Assembly: GCA_031365665.1 (NCBI GenBank)
Contig: JANLYO010000138.1
Span: forward strand, 1-15,505
Reading direction: 5' to 3'
Source of the DNA: JANYCG01 sp031365665
Lineage (GTDB): Bacteria; Pseudomonadota; Gammaproteobacteria; Burkholderiales; Burkholderiaceae_C
DNA: 15,505 bases
Each line of letters opens with the position of its first letter. Position 1 is the stretch's first letter. This document shows, piece by piece, positions 13,821 to 15,505 of the stretch. The translations under genes and the position numbers were made by a program. Under the pieces are notes generated by a model. That model ran no database searches, had not been told where the DNA came from, and saw nothing but the letters and a program-made list of their open reading frames with translations.

Positions 13821-13853
13821 CAGACGGGTGGCAGCGGGCTTGGGTATTGAAAA

Positions 13854-13879
13854 TGTTGTTAACCTCCATGTTAACAACA
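13854..13879. terminator. 10-bp hairpin after the second Bug gene
   Basis: TGTTGTTAAC (13854-13863) and GTTAACAACA (13870-13879) form a perfect 10-bp stem around CTCCAT, 33 nt past the Bug stop. Outer GAAAATG (13849-13855) and CATTTTC (13884-13890) are also inverted, so the dyad extends further. The stem is AT-rich and only TTTTC follows on the plus strand; on the minus strand AAAAT also faces it. It may end transcription from either side of this convergent gap or be a regulator site. Confidence 0.45.
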
Positions 13880-13952
13880 CTGTCATTTTCGCTCGCAACT
13901 TTGAAGATTTGAATAAAATCCGCCCCTGGGCCACGTATTATATGAATAGTTA

Positions 13953-13969
13953 GCTACTAAAATAGTAGC
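13953..13969. repeat. GCTACTA hairpin, probable dispersed intergenic repeat
   Basis: GCTACTA and TAGTAGC are perfect 7-bp arms around AAA. Sequences of this kind (GCTACTA with short A/T loop) are, from memory, frequent between genes in Comamonadaceae. It sits midway in the 223-nt gap between convergent genes, where it may act as a weak bidirectional terminator. The rest of this gap (13891-14043) shows no gene. Confidence 0.45.
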
Positions 13970-14043
13970 GTTTCTGGGTCGACGATGGCTAATGTTGACA
14001 CTGCTGCCGCGCATCCATCATCCGGTTTTAGCTGACCCGCAGT

Positions 14044-15129
14044 TCAATCTGTTGCCACTTGCACAGGCTGCCCGGTCTTCGCGCTCTGGCCAATAGCCGC
14101 CAGCGTCGCCGCAATATCGCAACTCGCTGACCCGGCCCGGTCAATCGCCGCAAAGTCCTTCTCGTGGATGAGCTTTGCAAACGCCTCCACACAGAACGCA
14201 AAGCCGTTGCCGGGGGCGCTGTGAACGTCAACAAAGGGGATGGCGTTGGCGAAGCCTTTGCGCACGCGCATCATGCTGGGCAACTGGTTGGCTTGCGCGG
14301 ACTTCGGCTTGCTCGGCCCGACGCCGGGGCTGCCGGTGTGGTTGAGAAACTCGGTTTCGATCACGCCCTCGCTGCCCAAAATGGTGGCCAGGCGGTGGTA
14401 ACCCACGTTCATGGCGCAATGCAGCTGGGCGCTGCGCCCGCCCGCGTACCACAGCGTGGCGCTGGTGCCGATGTCCACGCCACGGCCCGCAGGGACGCCT
14501 CCCAAACCTTCGTCCCTGTGCGACCACGCGCTTACGCGCTCGGGCTGGGCGGGGATGGCCAGGCGGATCAGGCTCATGGCGTAGCTGCCGGCGTCCAGCA
14601 GGGCGCCGCCACCCAGGTCGGCGTTCAGGCGGATGTTGCCCGCGCCGTTTTGCAGATTGAAGCCAAACGTGGCCTGCACATGGCGCACTTCGCCAATCGC
14701 GCCGCTGTGGATGATGTTGAGCATGTCTCGGGTTTGGGGCTGGAACCAATATGGGTAGGCCTCCAGCAGCATCACACCGTGTTGGCGCGCGGCAGTAAAC
14801 ATGGTTTCGGCCTCTGCCAGGCGCATCGCCAGGGGCTTCTCGCACAGGATGTGTCTACGGGCTTTGGCGGCCTTGACCACCCATTCGCAGTGCATGCTGT
14901 TGGGCAGAGCCACATAGACGATGTCCACGCCGGGGTCGGCCAGTAGAGCGTCGTAACTGCCGAGGGCTTTGGGCAGCTTCAAGTCGGCGGCAAAGGCCTG
15001 GGCTTTGGCCATGTCTCGGCTGGCGCAGGCCACGACGGTGACATGCGGGCTGCTGGCCACAGCGGCGACAAACTGCCGCGCAATATTGCCGCAGCCCATG
15101 ACACCGATTTTCAAAACAGGTTGGGCCAT
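14044..15129 (-). CDS. Gfo/Idh/MocA-family NAD(P)-dependent oxidoreductase
   Basis: The 361-residue protein has an N-terminal Rossmann domain with GVMGCGNIARQF (9-20) and the family signature CEKPLAMR, in which Lys98 is the likely catalytic lysine. The C-terminal alpha/beta domain holds YPYWFQP and LLDAGSYA (Asp179, Tyr183), a pattern like that of dihydrodiol dehydrogenase and xylose dehydrogenase relatives. Such enzymes oxidise or reduce hydroxyls of sugars or trans-dihydrodiols in the cytoplasm; the substrate here is unknown. The ATG at 15129 has GGAGT 6 nt upstream. It starts 19 nt after a thioesterase gene on the same strand, so they are probably co-transcribed, although no shared pathway is clear. 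The gene converges with the Bug gene downstream. Confidence 0.9.
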   Translation of the reverse strand: MAQPVLKIGVMGCGNIARQFVAAVASSPHVTVVACASRDMAKAQAFAADLKLPKALGSYDALLADPGVDIVYVALPNSMHCEWVVKAAKARRHILCEKPLAMRLAEAETMFTAARQHGVMLLEAYPYWFQPQTRDMLNIIHSGAIGEVRHVQATFGFNLQNGAGNIRLNADLGGGALLDAGSYAMSLIRLAIPAQPERVSAWSHRDEGLGGVPAGRGVDIGTSATLWYAGGRSAQLHCAMNVGYHRLATILGSEGVIETEFLNHTGSPGVGPSKPKSAQANQLPSMMRVRKGFANAIPFVDVHSAPGNGFAFCVEAFAKLIHEKDFAAIDRAGSASCDIAATLAAIGQSAKTGQPVQVATD

Positions 15130-15148
15130 GCAAGACTCCTACAATTTT

Positions 15149-15505
15149 TTATTCACACAGTTGGCGGATTTCCGCCGGGGCAGGCACTGCGCGGATGCCT
15201 TTGCCGTCGTCCCGCTTGGCAGCGAAAATACGGACTTCTTCACATTCCATGATCAGGTCGGGCTCGCCACCGTCTGCCTTGGCGCGGGTGATGTGGTAGG
15301 TCTGCACAAAACTTTTGGTGCGCCATTCGCTGATGGAAACGGCAATGTCCAGCACGTCGCCGTAACTCGCGGTTTTCAGGAACCGCGACTTGGTGTCCAC
15401 CAAGGGTGTGCCGATCACCCCCAGCGTTTGGGTGGTTTCCTCCCAGCGCGGCACACCGCATTGGATGAAGAAGTGCCGCGAGGCCGCGTCGATCCAGCGG
15501 AAGAA
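15149..15505 (-). CDS. Acyl-CoA thioesterase, hot-dog fold (5' end outside window)
   Basis: The last 118 residues of a 4-hydroxybenzoyl-CoA thioesterase-type protein are visible; the frame stays open to the window edge with FFRWIDAASRHFFIQCGVPRW, so the start lies beyond 15505. The stretch RFLKTASYGDVLDIAVSISEW is the central strand region of the hot-dog fold, and the earlier part usually carries the catalytic Asp near a YFRW motif, which is cut off here. These enzymes hydrolyse aromatic or medium-chain acyl-CoA thioesters in the cytoplasm. The first in-window Met is at 15454 but is not the start. It is the upstream partner of the oxidoreductase gene. The true substrate cannot be told. Confidence 0.85.
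   Translation of the reverse strand, partial: FFRWIDAASRHFFIQCGVPRWEETTQTLGVIGTPLVDTKSRFLKTASYGDVLDIAVSISEWRTKSFVQTYHITRAKADGGEPDLIMECEEVRIFAAKRDDGKGIRAVPAPAEIRQLCE

Noticed and set aside
14164..14946. 260-codon plus-strand frame opposite the oxidoreductase
   Set aside because: Antisense frame of a high-GC gene; no domain pattern.
1..15505. CRISPR array, insertion sequence or prophage genes
   Set aside because: No regularly spaced repeats, transposase, integrase or phage structural motif was seen in any frame.

Overview
The window looks like a chromosomal segment of a high-GC betaproteobacterium, most likely order Burkholderiales, family Comamonadaceae. The grounds are two Bug-type (TctC) periplasmic binding proteins without their membrane partners, a PuuD-type urate oxidase with a C-terminal cytochrome c domain, a NicE-like maleate isomerase, and AT-rich intergenic motifs of the type common in that family. 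The genus cannot be told from the sequence.

Layout. (1) 1-2563: a partial outer-membrane-type lipoprotein (minus) diverges from puuD (plus), which is followed closely by a small SAM-dependent methyltransferase. (2) 2564-5485: a lower-GC block holds a two-gene operon on the minus strand, an ABC-type AAA ATPase followed with a 4-nt overlap by an HNH endonuclease, preceded by a 300-nt leader rich in inverted repeats. This is the best candidate for an accessory anti-phage system; it resembles Septu (PtuA/PtuB) in architecture but is not clearly canonical. (3) 5486-6954: an AbrB-fold-like antitoxin, a RelE-like toxin and a class III extradiol-type dioxygenase form a tightly overlapping minus-strand operon, with a near-perfect operator-like dyad over the antitoxin ribosome binding site. 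(4) 6964-8746: a probable 8-oxoguanine deaminase (minus) with its promoter region, and downstream of it a short decayed copy of its own C-terminal codons.

(5) 8780-13820: a C4-dicarboxylate cluster. Maleate isomerase and a Bug protein lie on the minus strand; diverging from them are a LysR regulator, a tartrate/D-malate dehydrogenase and a second, divergent Bug protein. A 25-bp dyad suited to LysR binding lies in the divergent gap. (6) 13821-15505: a convergent gap with two hairpins, then on the minus strand a Gfo/Idh/MocA oxidoreductase and, upstream of it, a thioesterase cut by the window end.

Working together: 8-oxoguanine deaminase yields urate and PuuD oxidises urate, so the two purine genes fit one route although accessory DNA separates them. 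Maleate isomerase (maleate to fumarate) and the tartrate/D-malate dehydrogenase, with two solute-binding proteins and a LysR regulator, suggest uptake and use of small dicarboxylic acids.
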